Assembly: GCA_031425035.1 (NCBI GenBank)
Contig: JANPIN010000038.1
Coordinates: 11,485-75,484, forward strand
Direction: 5' to 3'
Source: M3007 sp031425035
GTDB taxonomy: Bacteria > Bacteroidota > Bacteroidia > Chitinophagales > Saprospiraceae
Length of the DNA: 64,000 bases
Part shown: positions 1 through 8,586 of the stretch, in pieces
Position numbering within the stretch: the stretch's first letter is position 1
Layout of the letters: every line of letters begins with the position of its first letter
Program-made: the position numbers and the translations under genes
Notes under the pieces: model-generated
Told to the model about the DNA's origin: nothing
The model's input: only the letters and a program-made list of their open reading frames with translations
Databases searched by the model: none

Positions 1-715
1 CGTCGGGGGTAGCCGTGGGCACCAGGGGGAAATACGCGCTGAGGCCAATGTAGTCCACCTGATCCCAAAAAGGCGTGTTCTGGTAATCCGCCCAGGTGGC
101 GCAGTACGTGATCTGGCCGTGGTATACGTCGCGTATTTTCCGGATCAAACCGCGCCAGAAATCAGGTCGTTTGACCACCGCGACGGCAAATTCCGTCCCC
201 ACACAGAACAGATCGACCTTCGCGCTATCGGCCAGCACAGCCATTGGCAAAATGTATTTTTCGTAGGCCGCTTCCCATTTTTCCCAGTCCTCCGTTTTAT
301 CAAAATCGAGACTGCCCGGCCAGCTTCCGGGAATATATACCTGGGGTTTGAGCATGACTTTCATCCCGCCCGCATGGGCCATTTCGATACAGGTCCGTAC
401 ACCTTCCGGGGTTTCGCCCCACCACTGTTTGCCATGGGTATTGTAATGGACGTCCGGCATGCCCAAACGGGTGAAAGCATACGGTACTACGGCGATCCAG
501 TTGGCGCCGATTGCTTGCAGGGCGACAATCGGGTTTTCCGTTAACTGACGGGGCGGCGCGACGAAGGTCAAACCGTTCATTTTTCCGGCAATCGGTTCGC
601 TGGCCGTGCGGGAGGGCTCGTGTAAAATGGGCGCTGCGCCGGAAGGCGTTACCGGTTTGGAAGGCGACGTACAGAGAGCTAAAACCGACAGGAAGGCAAA
701 GAGCAGGAATTTCAT
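1..715 (-). CDS. GH113-like glycoside hydrolase, 3' end outside the window
   Basis: The reading frame opens at an ATG (713-715) and runs without a stop off the left edge, giving the first 238 residues. A hydrophobic N-terminus with a Cys at residue 16 suggests an exported protein, possibly a lipoprotein, although the lipobox (LALC) is poor. The rest resembles the (beta/alpha)8 barrel of glycoside hydrolase family 113 (beta-mannanase type): MLKPQVYIPG near the middle, then FCVGTEF, where the Glu would be the acid/base, then a WRGLIRKIRDVYHG helix and DYIGLSAYFPL near the edge. The nucleophile Glu would lie beyond the window. The family is assigned from remembered motifs. The substrate is unknown and no SusC/SusD partner is in view. 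Confidence 0.72.
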   Translation of the reverse strand, partial: MKFLLFAFLSVLALCTSPSKPVTPSGAAPILHEPSRTASEPIAGKMNGLTFVAPPRQLTENPIVALQAIGANWIAVVPYAFTRLGMPDVHYNTHGKQWWGETPEGVRTCIEMAHAGGMKVMLKPQVYIPGSWPGSLDFDKTEDWEKWEAAYEKYILPMAVLADSAKVDLFCVGTEFAVAVVKRPDFWRGLIRKIRDVYHGQITYCATWADYQNTPFWDQVDYIGLSAYFPLVPTATPD

Positions 716-732
716 AGCGGTAATTAAGTAAT

Positions 733-1791
733 TTAGTCTTTTACCCGCCCGAAACCCAGGGTTTTCAACATCCAGGTGGGCAGGGGGCGGGCCGGATGAC
801 GGCGTTTCCGCAGATCCAGGTACCAGCCTATTTTTTTCAGAATCGGAATTTTATGCGTTTCGACAAATTCAATAAGCGTACCGTCGGGATCTTCGATGTA
901 GGAAAAATACCCGGCTGCTTCGCCCATATCGAAGCTGCCACTGCTATCCACCGTAAAGGGATGACCGCGTTCGGCACAAAATGCTTTCATTTCGGTCATG
1001 CCGGTAATATCGAAACACAGGTGGATGAAACCCAGATCACCCCAGAAACGATTTTCATAAATGGCGCGCGGCGTTCGATCGAGGGCTTGCACCAGTTCGA
1101 TTTCCGTGGCGCCCAGCAGTCGGCTGAACGGCCCCACCCGTTGCTGGCTATGCCTTAATAAGACCCGCCGGTAACGTCCCATGCCACCGTCAACACCGTG
1201 TAAATCATTGAAACTGTCGGTTTGATCATAGACCACTGTGTCATACCCCAGCAGTTCGGTGTAAAATTTAAGCGAGCGATCCATGTTGCTCACCCCAATA
1301 ATGCCGCCGTACATACCGCCGGTTTGAAAGCCGTCACTTTTAGTGAACCAGTCCTCTGCACCCACCACTTCGAAGGTCAGTCCCCAGGGGTCTTTCAAAA
1401 AAAAATGCTCGCTGCCGTCCGCGCGGGTTTGCGGCGTAGTCAACAGGTTGACGCCCTTTTCCCGTAAATTGTGAAAGCAGGCGGCCACGTCTTTGCATTT
1501 TATTTTGGCCACAAAAATGCCCAGATCGCCAAGTTGGGGCTGAAAAACGGGCGGCACAGGCGTGCGTCCGGTGTACTGCCAGATTTCCATACCGCCACCG
1601 CCCTGCATATTGAGCGCGAGAATGGCGTGGCGCGCCTGGGGCTGGCCGCCCGTATAAGGCAGCATGAGACCAGCGACGGCGGCTTCCTCAAACATGGGTA
1701 CGTCCATACCAAAGGTTTGGCGATACCAGCGGAAAGCAGCGTGCACATCGGTGACGCCGATGCCGATTTGTTGAATACCGGAAATAAACAC
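733..1791 (-). CDS. Double VOC-domain (glyoxalase/dioxygenase superfamily) protein
   Basis: 352 residues with two vicinal-oxygen-chelate modules, about residues 3-145 and 160-315. Each has the family pattern of a first strand (IQQIGIGVTDV; GIIGVSNMDRSLKFYTELLG) followed later by DPWGLTFEVV or EDPDGTLIEFVE, whose last Glu is the usual metal ligand. The His of GFIHLCFDI in module two is a likely second ligand. VOC proteins isomerise, cleave or bind small molecules through a metal, and the substrate cannot be told here. No signal peptide, so it is probably cytoplasmic. It starts at ATG 1791, 35 bases after a good -7 element (1827-1834). The downstream glycosidase on the same strand starts 17 bases after its stop, so co-transcription is likely. 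Confidence 0.8.
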   Translation of the reverse strand: MFISGIQQIGIGVTDVHAAFRWYRQTFGMDVPMFEEAAVAGLMLPYTGGQPQARHAILALNMQGGGGMEIWQYTGRTPVPPVFQPQLGDLGIFVAKIKCKDVAACFHNLREKGVNLLTTPQTRADGSEHFFLKDPWGLTFEVVGAEDWFTKSDGFQTGGMYGGIIGVSNMDRSLKFYTELLGYDTVVYDQTDSFNDLHGVDGGMGRYRRVLLRHSQQRVGPFSRLLGATEIELVQALDRTPRAIYENRFWGDLGFIHLCFDITGMTEMKAFCAERGHPFTVDSSGSFDMGEAAGYFSYIEDPDGTLIEFVETHKIPILKKIGWYLDLRKRRHPARPLPTWMLKTLGFGRVKD

Positions 1792-1826
1792 AGGACCTAG
1801 ACTTAATAATGGTGAATAAAGAGCGG

Positions 1827-1834
1827 CAAAGATA
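1827..1834 (-). promoter_or_regulatory. -7 promoter element of the VOC gene
   Basis: On the minus strand this reads TATCTTTG, a perfect match to the Bacteroidota TAnnTTTG element. A T-rich block (GTTTTTCC) lies 15 bases upstream where the -33 element is expected. The inferred leader is about 28 bases. Confidence 0.55.
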
Positions 1835-1932
1835 GAAAAGCACCCGTTGGGAAAAACGATTGTACTTCGCTGCTACTGCATAAAATTAGCGGACGAATTT
1901 TGCGTTTTGGGGCCTTAAAAATCTTGATCACT

Positions 1933-3048
1933 ATGCCGAATCGCCTTTTTATACTCTTCGCCGCCGCTTTATTCTCTTGTCCGGCGTTTGCCCAGACTTC
2001 CCGAAAGATCAAACTGACGCCGGTATCGATTGGCTTCGATCTGCCGCCTTCCTATAAACAGCGCACTTTTATTAAGGGTCTGGCCGGTTTCACCAGTAAA
2101 ATTGACCAGTTGGTGGGCGCCATGATCATCATCGACGGCGATAAGACTTCCGTACTAACCCGTTTTGTTCGTCAGGACCGGCCACCGGTGGTGATGGCGG
2201 CTACTTCCGACGTGATTTACAGCGCTAAAATTGATTCCAAATTCAAATTCAACGGCAGTTACAGTATTGGCTCCACCAAAATTGCCAAAGACGTGATCAA
2301 TGAACTGATCGTCACGGACGTCGGTTCCGCTTTTTTGCCGGAAGACTACATTCCATACGTGGAAATTTGCCGGGCGTCCACCAACGTCAGCCCGGAAACG
2401 CGCCGGAAAACCTACTACGTGCGGTCGGCTAAACTCACCACGGTATACACCCGCGCTTTTCAAAAAATTACCGGCGATTCCGACGTCAGTGGCGTGGTGT
2501 TCAGCGTTGGCGGAGAAGTGTACAGCAGCTCCGATCAATTCAAACTGGACTATGTCGTCTCGGTCGACCTGGTGAGCCTGGAGAAATTACTGTCGCTGCA
2601 GAACTGTAACGACTTGATTAACAATGAAGAACTGGCCCGCCGCGAAAAAGCCGAACGCGCCCGACTGGACGCCCAGCGCGCCGAAGAAGACCGCATGGCC
2701 AGGATGGGGGAAGCGGCTGTCGCCAAACAGCAGGTGGAGGAATTGAAAAAAACACTGGGGGAAAACATCGTGAAATCAGAAGAAATGCAACGCCAACTAC
2801 GCGAAGCCCAGGATAAAGAACACCTCGCTTTAGAACAACTGCATACCGCTATTCAGCGCGCCGACGACATGACGGCCAAAGCCCAGACCGCCCAGCAAAA
2901 CGTAGAAAACCGGGAAAACATCATCCTGACTTTCAAGAATAAAGAAGGTAAAGTACTGGAAATCAAAAGCCTGGAAGAACTGAGCGAAGAAAAATTACGC
3001 GATCTCGGCTTCGACGTGGAAATCCTAAAGGAAGAACCTAAAAACTAA
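1933..3048 (+). CDS. Secreted protein of unknown function with C-terminal coiled coil
   Basis: An in-frame upstream ATG at 1900 exists, but the start at 1933 gives a clean signal peptide (MPNRLFILFAAALFSCPAFA, cut before Q), so 371 residues are preferred. The mature N-terminal half (about residues 20-235) is strand-rich with no family I recognise. From about residue 240 the chain becomes highly charged (repeated Arg/Glu/Ala, then QQVEELKKTL and QRQLREAQDK), a long coiled coil, and ends in a small charged domain with LRDLGFDVEIL. The likely location is the periplasm or outer surface. The gene converges with the WD40 gene and the two stop codons overlap (3045-3048). Function unknown. Confidence 0.75.
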   Translation: MPNRLFILFAAALFSCPAFAQTSRKIKLTPVSIGFDLPPSYKQRTFIKGLAGFTSKIDQLVGAMIIIDGDKTSVLTRFVRQDRPPVVMAATSDVIYSAKIDSKFKFNGSYSIGSTKIAKDVINELIVTDVGSAFLPEDYIPYVEICRASTNVSPETRRKTYYVRSAKLTTVYTRAFQKITGDSDVSGVVFSVGGEVYSSSDQFKLDYVVSVDLVSLEKLLSLQNCNDLINNEELARREKAERARLDAQRAEEDRMARMGEAAVAKQQVEELKKTLGENIVKSEEMQRQLREAQDKEHLALEQLHTAIQRADDMTAKAQTAQQNVENRENIILTFKNKEGKVLEIKSLEELSEEKLRDLGFDVEILKEEPKN

Positions 3049-3944
3049 GATTCCACGCGCCAGATCATGGCGGAATAATCGTCGCTGGCCGTAATGAGGG
3101 CATCGGGCAACCACAATAGCCGGTTAACGGAGTGTATATGGCTGCCGAAACGCAGGGTGTCCACCACTTTCAGTAATTCATAACTCTGCGCATCCCAGAT
3201 TTTAAACGTCTTGTCGCGGCTGGCGGTGGCGAGCCACTGACCATCGTGCGAAAAAGCCAGGTGATTAATAGTAAAGCGGTGGGCGGGAATTTCAAGCAGC
3301 GGTGGCGCTTCCGTTTCCAGAGCCCAAACCCGCAGCATAGCGTCGCGCCCCCCGCTGATCAGCTGGGTTTGATCGCGGCTATACAGCAGGGTAAATACCG
3401 AAGGCAGGTGCGCATTCAAAATAATGCGGCGCACCGCCAGCGTTTTTTCGTCCAGTAAATAAATATGCCCATCGCTGGCGCCCACGGCCAGTTCCTGCCG
3501 CTGGGCCGAGTAGGCGATGGCGCGCAGCGGCCGGTCGGACACCTGTACACTCTCCATACTGCGTTTTTCGCGCACCGACCAGCGGGTGAGCAGCCCGTCT
3601 CCACCTATACTGTATAACCAATCCGCAACGACCAGCAGCCCATACACCCCCAGCCGGTGATGCTGTACGTTGCGGGTTCGCGCCGGGTCCTGCAGATCGA
3701 CCCAATGCAAACCGCCATCCATGTTTCCGGCCACCAGCAACTGACGCTCCGGCAGGTGCAACAGCGAAAAAATCCGCGTTTCTACCGCCACGACCAGCCT
3801 CCCAAGTTCCGGGTTATCCAGCGACCATTCTACGATCCAGCCATCGCCGCCGGCCGTTAGGAAATATCTTTCGTCTTGTCCGGCACTCAGCGTATACAAG
3901 GCCGCTTTATGGCCGGTAGAGGTATGTATTTTTTCAATATGCAT
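3045..3944 (-). CDS. WD40-repeat beta-propeller protein
   Basis: About 299 residues made almost wholly of WD40 repeats. Clear blade endings are DAMLRVWA, DKTFKIWD and DYSAMIWR, with preceding GH/SHDGQWLATASRD type turns, and weaker blades towards the N-terminus; six or seven blades would fill the length. The ATG at 3944 (MHIEKIHTSTGH) is chosen because the propeller starts there at once; the frame extends upstream to 4013 but adds only a low-complexity tail. No signal peptide or catalytic domain, so it is probably a cytoplasmic scaffold. Its partner is unknown. It stands alone on this strand, convergent with the secreted coiled-coil gene. Confidence 0.85.
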   Translation of the reverse strand: MHIEKIHTSTGHKAALYTLSAGQDERYFLTAGGDGWIVEWSLDNPELGRLVVAVETRIFSLLHLPERQLLVAGNMDGGLHWVDLQDPARTRNVQHHRLGVYGLLVVADWLYSIGGDGLLTRWSVREKRSMESVQVSDRPLRAIAYSAQRQELAVGASDGHIYLLDEKTLAVRRIILNAHLPSVFTLLYSRDQTQLISGGRDAMLRVWALETEAPPLLEIPAHRFTINHLAFSHDGQWLATASRDKTFKIWDAQSYELLKVVDTLRFGSHIHSVNRLLWLPDALITASDDYSAMIWRVES

Positions 3945-4104
3945 AAAAGGGGTGGTAGAGGAGCGTGGTAGCCGACTCAAAGTTGGCATAAATGTCTGAT
4001 CCATTATAAGCAAGTTTGCATATAGGGTTATCCGTTACCTGAAATCCGACATTTTTCAAGATCACCTTGCGCTGATGATAGTACAAATAAAAAAAATTTA
4101 TGGG

Positions 4105-4150
4105 CAACAAACAGGCTGCAAAATTATACTGTCAATTGGCCTGTTTGTTG
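4105..4150. repeat. Perfect 12-bp inverted repeat in the 4014-4387 gap
   Basis: CAACAAACAGGC at 4105-4116 is repeated in inverse at 4139-4150 with a 22-base A+T-rich loop. On the minus strand the stem is followed by a run of eight T (about 4098 downwards), so it could act as a terminator or attenuator on that strand. The rest of this 374-base gap holds no convincing gene; a 63-codon frame inside it lacks coding character. Confidence 0.5.
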
Positions 4151-4387
4151 ATTATGCGCTGCCAACCGGCAATTCTGCCAATGTGTACCTGGGGCCCATA
4201 AAAAGGATGAACTGTCAGGATTTGGTAACAAGAACCCCTGTCAAAAGACAATTAACTCATTTTTAAAGGTTCCTTAAAGATTAAGGTTCTTTCTTTAGGT
4301 TACTTTTCAAAGCCTTATAGTCTTCATCCCAGTACCAAATTTTTGTCATTCCAGGAACGTGTTTCCTTATTTGGTTTACTAAAATCT

Positions 4388-5419
4388 ATGGCTGATCCCG
4401 TGCAAAATTCTCGAATTTGGTCTGCTGAGCAGGCTACTACCTGGTACGCTCAACAAGGCTGGCCAGTCGGTTGTAACTTCATTCCCAGCAATGCCATTAA
4501 TGAGCTGGAAATGTGGCAGGCCGACACTTTTGACCCAGCTATTATTCACCGCGAACTTTCGCTGGCCGAAAGTCTGGGCATGAATACCGTCCGCGTTTAT
4601 CTGCATAACCTGGCTTGGGAAACCGACGCCGAGGGATTGAAAGAGCGGATGCGCGTGTTTCTCGACCTGGCCGAACTCCACCATATCCGGGTGATTTTCG
4701 TTATTTTCGATGACTGCTGGAATGAAGATCCGCAACCCGGCAAACAACCGGAGCCGAAACCCGGCGTACACAACAGCGGCTGGCTGCAGGCGCCCGGTAA
4801 AGAACGCCTGATGAACCCCGAAACCTGGGGGCCGCTTGAAGGCTACGTAAAAGACATTCTGCACAGCTTTGACGGCGATAACCGCATTTTGCTGTGGGAC
4901 ATTTACAACGAGCCCGGCAACAGCGGTTATTTACTGCAATCCCTGCCGCTGCTGAAAAAAGCATTTGAATGGGCCTGGGCCGTGCGGCCGTCACAGCCGA
5001 TCAGTTCGGCGCCCTGGAACCCGGAATTTACCGAATTGAACGCTTTCCAGCTGGATAACTCCGACGTGATCACCTTCCACAACTACCTGGATGCGGAAAA
5101 CCTGCAGGAAGAAATTACGGAATTGGAAAAACGCGGCCGCCCCATCATCTGCACCGAATACATGGCCCGTTCGCTGAACAGCCGTTTCGATACCCACCTG
5201 GCCATTTTCAAACGCCACCGGATCGGAGCCATCAATTGGGGTCTGGTGGCCGGCAAAACCAACACCATTTATCCCTGGAAAACCGTACCCGATGCGGATA
5301 CCCAGGTGGTCTGGTTCCACGATATTTTTTACCCGGATGGTTCCGTGTACGACCCGAAGGAAGCCGCAGTGATCCGGCAGATGACGGGGGTAACTCCGGC
5401 GCCGGAACCCGTTTCCTGA
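4388..5419 (+). CDS. GH5-like glycoside hydrolase, cytoplasmic
   Basis: 343 residues from the ATG at 4388; a TTG at 4343 would add 15 residues of no clear character. The fold is a (beta/alpha)8 barrel of the cellulase (GH5/clan A) type: NTVRVYLHNLAWE on an early strand, then LLWDIYNEPG with the acid/base Glu at about residue 175, an HNYLD segment, and PIICTEYMA with the nucleophile Glu at about 257. The length is near that of single-domain GH5 enzymes. There is no signal peptide, unusual for a polysaccharidase, so a short imported oligosaccharide or glycoside is the likelier substrate. The exact family is uncertain. A strong terminator follows at 5437-5470. Confidence 0.75.
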   Translation: MADPVQNSRIWSAEQATTWYAQQGWPVGCNFIPSNAINELEMWQADTFDPAIIHRELSLAESLGMNTVRVYLHNLAWETDAEGLKERMRVFLDLAELHHIRVIFVIFDDCWNEDPQPGKQPEPKPGVHNSGWLQAPGKERLMNPETWGPLEGYVKDILHSFDGDNRILLWDIYNEPGNSGYLLQSLPLLKKAFEWAWAVRPSQPISSAPWNPEFTELNAFQLDNSDVITFHNYLDAENLQEEITELEKRGRPIICTEYMARSLNSRFDTHLAIFKRHRIGAINWGLVAGKTNTIYPWKTVPDADTQVVWFHDIFYPDGSVYDPKEAAVIRQMTGVTPAPEPVS

Positions 5420-5436
5420 TTTTTAAATTTAATTTG

Positions 5437-5470
5437 AAACTGCTACTCCGGGCTTCCGGGGTGGCAGTTT
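5437..5470 (+). terminator. Rho-independent terminator after the GH5-like gene
   Basis: The AAACTGC...GCAGTTT stem contains an inner CCGG-GCTT-CCGG and is followed by a T-rich tail (5468-5478). It lies 18 bases past the stop of the glycosidase. Confidence 0.8.
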
Positions 5471-5518
5471 TTTATTTTAACACTTGCCTTGTATATGTTT
5501 TCCAGTTGGCGGACATGA

Positions 5519-7729
5519 ATGAACACTATTCCCAAGTTCATCACCTCCATATCTGAAAACACGATGCAAAAAGATCAAGAGTACCACACCCAGATCAAAA
5601 TCGGCCTGGCCACGCCTACCGAAAACAACCTGCGCCTGATGGCCTACGCGTTCGACCAAAGCGGCCGCCTCCTGGAAAGCCAAATTGTTGAAAAAGAACA
5701 GGTTACTTTTAAATTATCGGAAAGAACCCTGCGTACTGCCCAGGTGTTCATTGCGCCCATTCCGCAGGGGCTGAAAATCATTCCGCAAAATCTGGAAGAC
5801 GTCAAGCGTCTTCGGCCCTTCCAGCCGGTCTTCGATCTGGACCGCCCCATTGCGGAACTGCTCGTGCCCATCGACGCGATCCAATGGTGGAAATGGCGCT
5901 TTTGCCGCGCTGTTGGCCGGGTCAGCAAACGTTTTAACATCGATGGCGTACTGCAGCAGCGGCCGCTTTGCCAGGCGCGGGTACATATTTGCGAAGTGGA
6001 TCGCGTCCGTATTTTTTGGGAAATTCCACTGCCCGAACTCATTCGTATTCCCGATCTGATCCGCGACATTTTGCGCGTCCCAACCCGCCGCCCTTTCCCG
6101 CCGGTGCCAGATCCGGGGCCATACTTCAACAGCCGGCCTACCCTGCCGACCCTGGCGAATTTTGCCCGGCCCATGGCTCAAACCATTATGGCGCCGGTGA
6201 TGGACCGCAGTGAAGTTCGTCAGCATTTGCTTTCCCTGGATGCCAATTTGCGCGAACAACTGTTGTCCGGCGAACCTGAACTGATCCGGTCGGCCCTGAG
6301 CAAAAGCTTCTCCCATCTGCATCCGATTTTCTGTTACCTGCCTTCGTTATGGCCTTATTTATATCGCTGCACGGAAATTGCCACCGTGTTGACCGATGCC
6401 AGCGGCCGTTTCAATGTACCGTTCATTTACCCGGTTGCCGATCAGCCGGACCTGTACTTTTGGGTAGAATACCTGATCGGCGGGGTATGGACAACGGTGT
6501 ATCGCCCTGCGCTGCCCTGCCATATTTACTGGAATTACAGCTGCGGCACGGAAGTGAACATCGAGGTGACCGATAGCCGCGTGCCTTATACTTCCTGCGG
6601 CGACGTGTTACCGGGTACCGGCGTTTGGATTCGTTCTTTGGGCAGCCTGTCGGTACGGGCGGTGGAACAAAATGATTTGACCGAAATCGTGCAGGGCCAG
6701 GCATTCCGCACCATTGGACTGACCAAATGGGGCGATGCGCAGTCCATCCATCCGTTTGGCGGCAACCTGCACTTCTGGGTACTCTTTGGCGACGCGCTGC
6801 CCAATGCCAATATCGGTTACTACCGCTGGTCGTATCGTCGCCTGCGTACCGGCCGGTTGCTGCCCGTTGCGGATGGCTGGCATGCGATCACCACGCCGAT
6901 GACCAAGAGTTACACGGTGGCCAACACCCTGACTCCCGACCCGAATGACCGCGTGACCCGTTCCTTTGATATGGGTCCCAAACCCAATGGCCTTTACCGG
7001 ATTCCACCAGCCGAAGCCACCGTCGCGGAAGTCAGCGGCAGCAATGCCACGGCGCGTTGGGACAATAACAACACCCTCAGCATCGCCCTGCCCACCGCCG
7101 ACCTGGAAGACGGCCTGTTTGAAATAAAAATGGAGCTGTTCGACAACAGCGGTAACCTGGTGGACGTGAGTCCGTTCAATTTTCAGCTGCCGACAGCGGC
7201 CGATGCTACGGCGAGTGAAGCTATTTCCGCACCTTATGCTATACCCGGCGCAACGCCCGGCACAGTGCAGGCTTTCCATTTGCTGGTACGGCTGGATAAT
7301 CATGTTTGCGAAGCGGAAATTCTGCCGGTGCAGCTGGCCGCCGATCCTGCCCGGGTGCAGAACTGCTGTGGTTTCCTGAACTATGATACGGATGCGCATC
7401 TGGTGCGGGTCGCTTTCCGGGCGGTGCATGCGAATGATCTGGCCGCTTATTCCTTCACAACGGTGAAAGGACAGGGTAATAATAACGGCGTCGCCACCGC
7501 CACGACCAGCGGCCTGATCCTGAACGGGCAAAATGGATTTACCCGCGTGGGGAATGTGTTCTCCAAGGAAATTATAGCCCGCGACTTACTGGGCTCCTGC
7601 GATGGCCATGCCTGTACCAAAGCGGCTTTTGCAGAATACTTATCGGTCACTACCCTGGCCGTAGATGGCTATTCCCGGCTGGATTACCTGGACCGGGCGG
7701 ATTTGGACAGCTACGCTTTGGAGCCGTAA
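5519..7729 (+). CDS. Large protein of unknown function, possible beta-sandwich modules
   Basis: 736 residues from ATG 5519, or 721 from an ATG at 5564. I do not recognise the family. There is no signal peptide and no membrane segment. The N-terminal 100 residues look like a strand-rich domain. A conserved-looking block with CQARVHICEVDRVRIFWEIP follows at about 149. At about 287-345 a segment with TDASGRFNVPF resembles the transthyretin-like (carboxypeptidase regulatory) fold. Cys residues recur in pairs. The C-terminal third contains alternating polar/hydrophobic strands. Composition and codon use match the neighbours. The gene stands between two terminators and seems to be its own transcription unit. 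Function unknown. Confidence 0.7.
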   Translation: MNTIPKFITSISENTMQKDQEYHTQIKIGLATPTENNLRLMAYAFDQSGRLLESQIVEKEQVTFKLSERTLRTAQVFIAPIPQGLKIIPQNLEDVKRLRPFQPVFDLDRPIAELLVPIDAIQWWKWRFCRAVGRVSKRFNIDGVLQQRPLCQARVHICEVDRVRIFWEIPLPELIRIPDLIRDILRVPTRRPFPPVPDPGPYFNSRPTLPTLANFARPMAQTIMAPVMDRSEVRQHLLSLDANLREQLLSGEPELIRSALSKSFSHLHPIFCYLPSLWPYLYRCTEIATVLTDASGRFNVPFIYPVADQPDLYFWVEYLIGGVWTTVYRPALPCHIYWNYSCGTEVNIEVTDSRVPYTSCGDVLPGTGVWIRSLGSLSVRAVEQNDLTEIVQGQAFRTIGLTKWGDAQSIHPFGGNLHFWVLFGDALPNANIGYYRWSYRRLRTGRLLPVADGWHAITTPMTKSYTVANTLTPDPNDRVTRSFDMGPKPNGLYRIPPAEATVAEVSGSNATARWDNNNTLSIALPTADLEDGLFEIKMELFDNSGNLVDVSPFNFQLPTAADATASEAISAPYAIPGATPGTVQAFHLLVRLDNHVCEAEILPVQLAADPARVQNCCGFLNYDTDAHLVRVAFRAVHANDLAAYSFTTVKGQGNNNGVATATTSGLILNGQNGFTRVGNVFSKEIIARDLLGSCDGHACTKAAFAEYLSVTTLAVDGYSRLDYLDRADLDSYALEP

Positions 7730-7758
7730 GTCATTGATCTTCATACGCTCAATAAAAC

Positions 7759-7788
7759 GCCGCCGTTTCGAGAAGTCGAAGCGGCGGC
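7759..7788. terminator. Bidirectional terminator between convergent genes
   Basis: GCCGCCGTTTCGA and TCGAAGCGGCGGC pair with one G-U around a GAAG loop. T-rich stretches flank it on both strands (TTTCTT on plus, GTTTTATT on minus), fitting termination of both the 5519 gene and the Uma2 gene. Confidence 0.75.
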
Positions 7789-7806
7789 TTTCTTGCAGGT
7801 TACCGT

Positions 7807-8445
7807 TTATACCCGCCTGCGCATGTTTTCCAGGGGCAATTCAAAACCTGGCAGTACGTCTTCACCACTCAGGTTTTTGCCGGCAAAACCGGTTACGATT
7901 TCTACTTCCTGTCCAGCCCGATAGATATAAGCTTTATCCTCATAGGGATCTATCAGCCAGGCCAACCGGACACCGTTCACCAACCAGGTATTGGTCATTT
8001 TACTTTGGCGTTTTTTAAGGCGGTCGGTACTGGAACGAACCTCGGCCACAAAATCGGGGACGATTGTGACAAAAGACTCTTCATCAGCTTCCGGAACGGC
8101 TGCAAGTCGCTCCGGTGATATCCAGGCGGCATCCGGAGATTTAAAAGCGCCATTCGGCAAGTCGAAACCACTTGATAAGCCATGTACTTCTCCGCTACTA
8201 TATTGAGCATTCCAGGCATACAATAAGTCGATAAGTACAGATTCCCGCTTACCGGAATCTCTTTTTACAGGTGACATAATTGTAGTAATTCCATTGGTTT
8301 CGCGCTCTATGCGCAGGTCGGGGTATTTTTCGGCAAGCCCTAAAAAAGACTCCCGGCTCAATGGACGTTGCAATTCTACAGGACCATAGTGCACCGCCAG
8401 GTCTTCCAGTGTGAGAGGTTCTTTCGTTAAAATGTCAGCACTCAT
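7807..8445 (-). CDS. Uma2 family (DUF820) putative restriction-endonuclease-like protein
   Basis: 212 residues matching the Uma2 family, a PD-(D/E)xK-fold group abundant in cyanobacteria and some Bacteroidota. Visible family features are the N-terminal LTLEDLAVHY/YPDLRIERETNG region, SPDAAW with catalytic Asp at about 105, and DFVAEVRSSTD with Glu at about 135, followed by NGVRLAWLIDPYEDKAYIYR. The biological role of the family is not settled. No methylase or other defence gene is adjacent, so it is not called a restriction system. The start at ATG 8445 is supported by a -7 element 24 bases upstream (8469-8476). Confidence 0.88.
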   Translation of the reverse strand: MSADILTKEPLTLEDLAVHYGPVELQRPLSRESFLGLAEKYPDLRIERETNGITTIMSPVKRDSGKRESVLIDLLYAWNAQYSSGEVHGLSSGFDLPNGAFKSPDAAWISPERLAAVPEADEESFVTIVPDFVAEVRSSTDRLKKRQSKMTNTWLVNGVRLAWLIDPYEDKAYIYRAGQEVEIVTGFAGKNLSGEDVLPGFELPLENMRRRV

Positions 8446-8468
8446 TCGAGAAGACTATTGTTAAGAAA

Positions 8469-8476
8469 CAAAGTTA
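8469..8476 (-). promoter_or_regulatory. -7 promoter element of the Uma2 gene
   Basis: The minus strand reads TAACTTTG, a match to TAnnTTTG, 23 bases before the ATG. No convincing -33 element was identified. Confidence 0.5.
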
Positions 8477-8520
8477 AGGAATTGAATTGAAATATAGTGA
8501 GGACCTGATACTTACAAAAA

Positions 8521-8552
8521 CGCCGCCGCTTCGGAAACCCGAAACGGCGGCG
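8521..8552 (-). terminator. Terminator after the lipoprotein gene
   Basis: CGCCGCCGCTTCGG pairs with CCGAAACGGCGGCG over a short loop. On the minus strand it is followed by GTTTTTGTAAG. It lies 34 bases past the stop of the 8587-9054 gene. Its stem sequence is close to that of the terminator at 7759-7788. Confidence 0.75.
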
Positions 8553-8586
8553 CACTTATTTGTTTTCCAGTTTACTGTGTGTAAAG

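Noticed and set aside
4075..4266. 63-codon frame in the gap before the GH5-like gene
   Set aside because: A+T-rich start, no family likeness, contains the inverted repeat, and no promoter was seen. Chance is the best explanation.
1..5419. Two glycosidases as a polysaccharide utilisation locus
   Set aside because: No SusC/SusD pair, no sugar sensor, and unrelated genes lie between them. The GH5-like protein has no export signal.
7807..8445. Uma2 gene as part of a restriction or defence island
   Set aside because: No methylase, helicase or other defence gene is adjacent. Uma2 proteins are common as single genes, so a defence role is not claimed.
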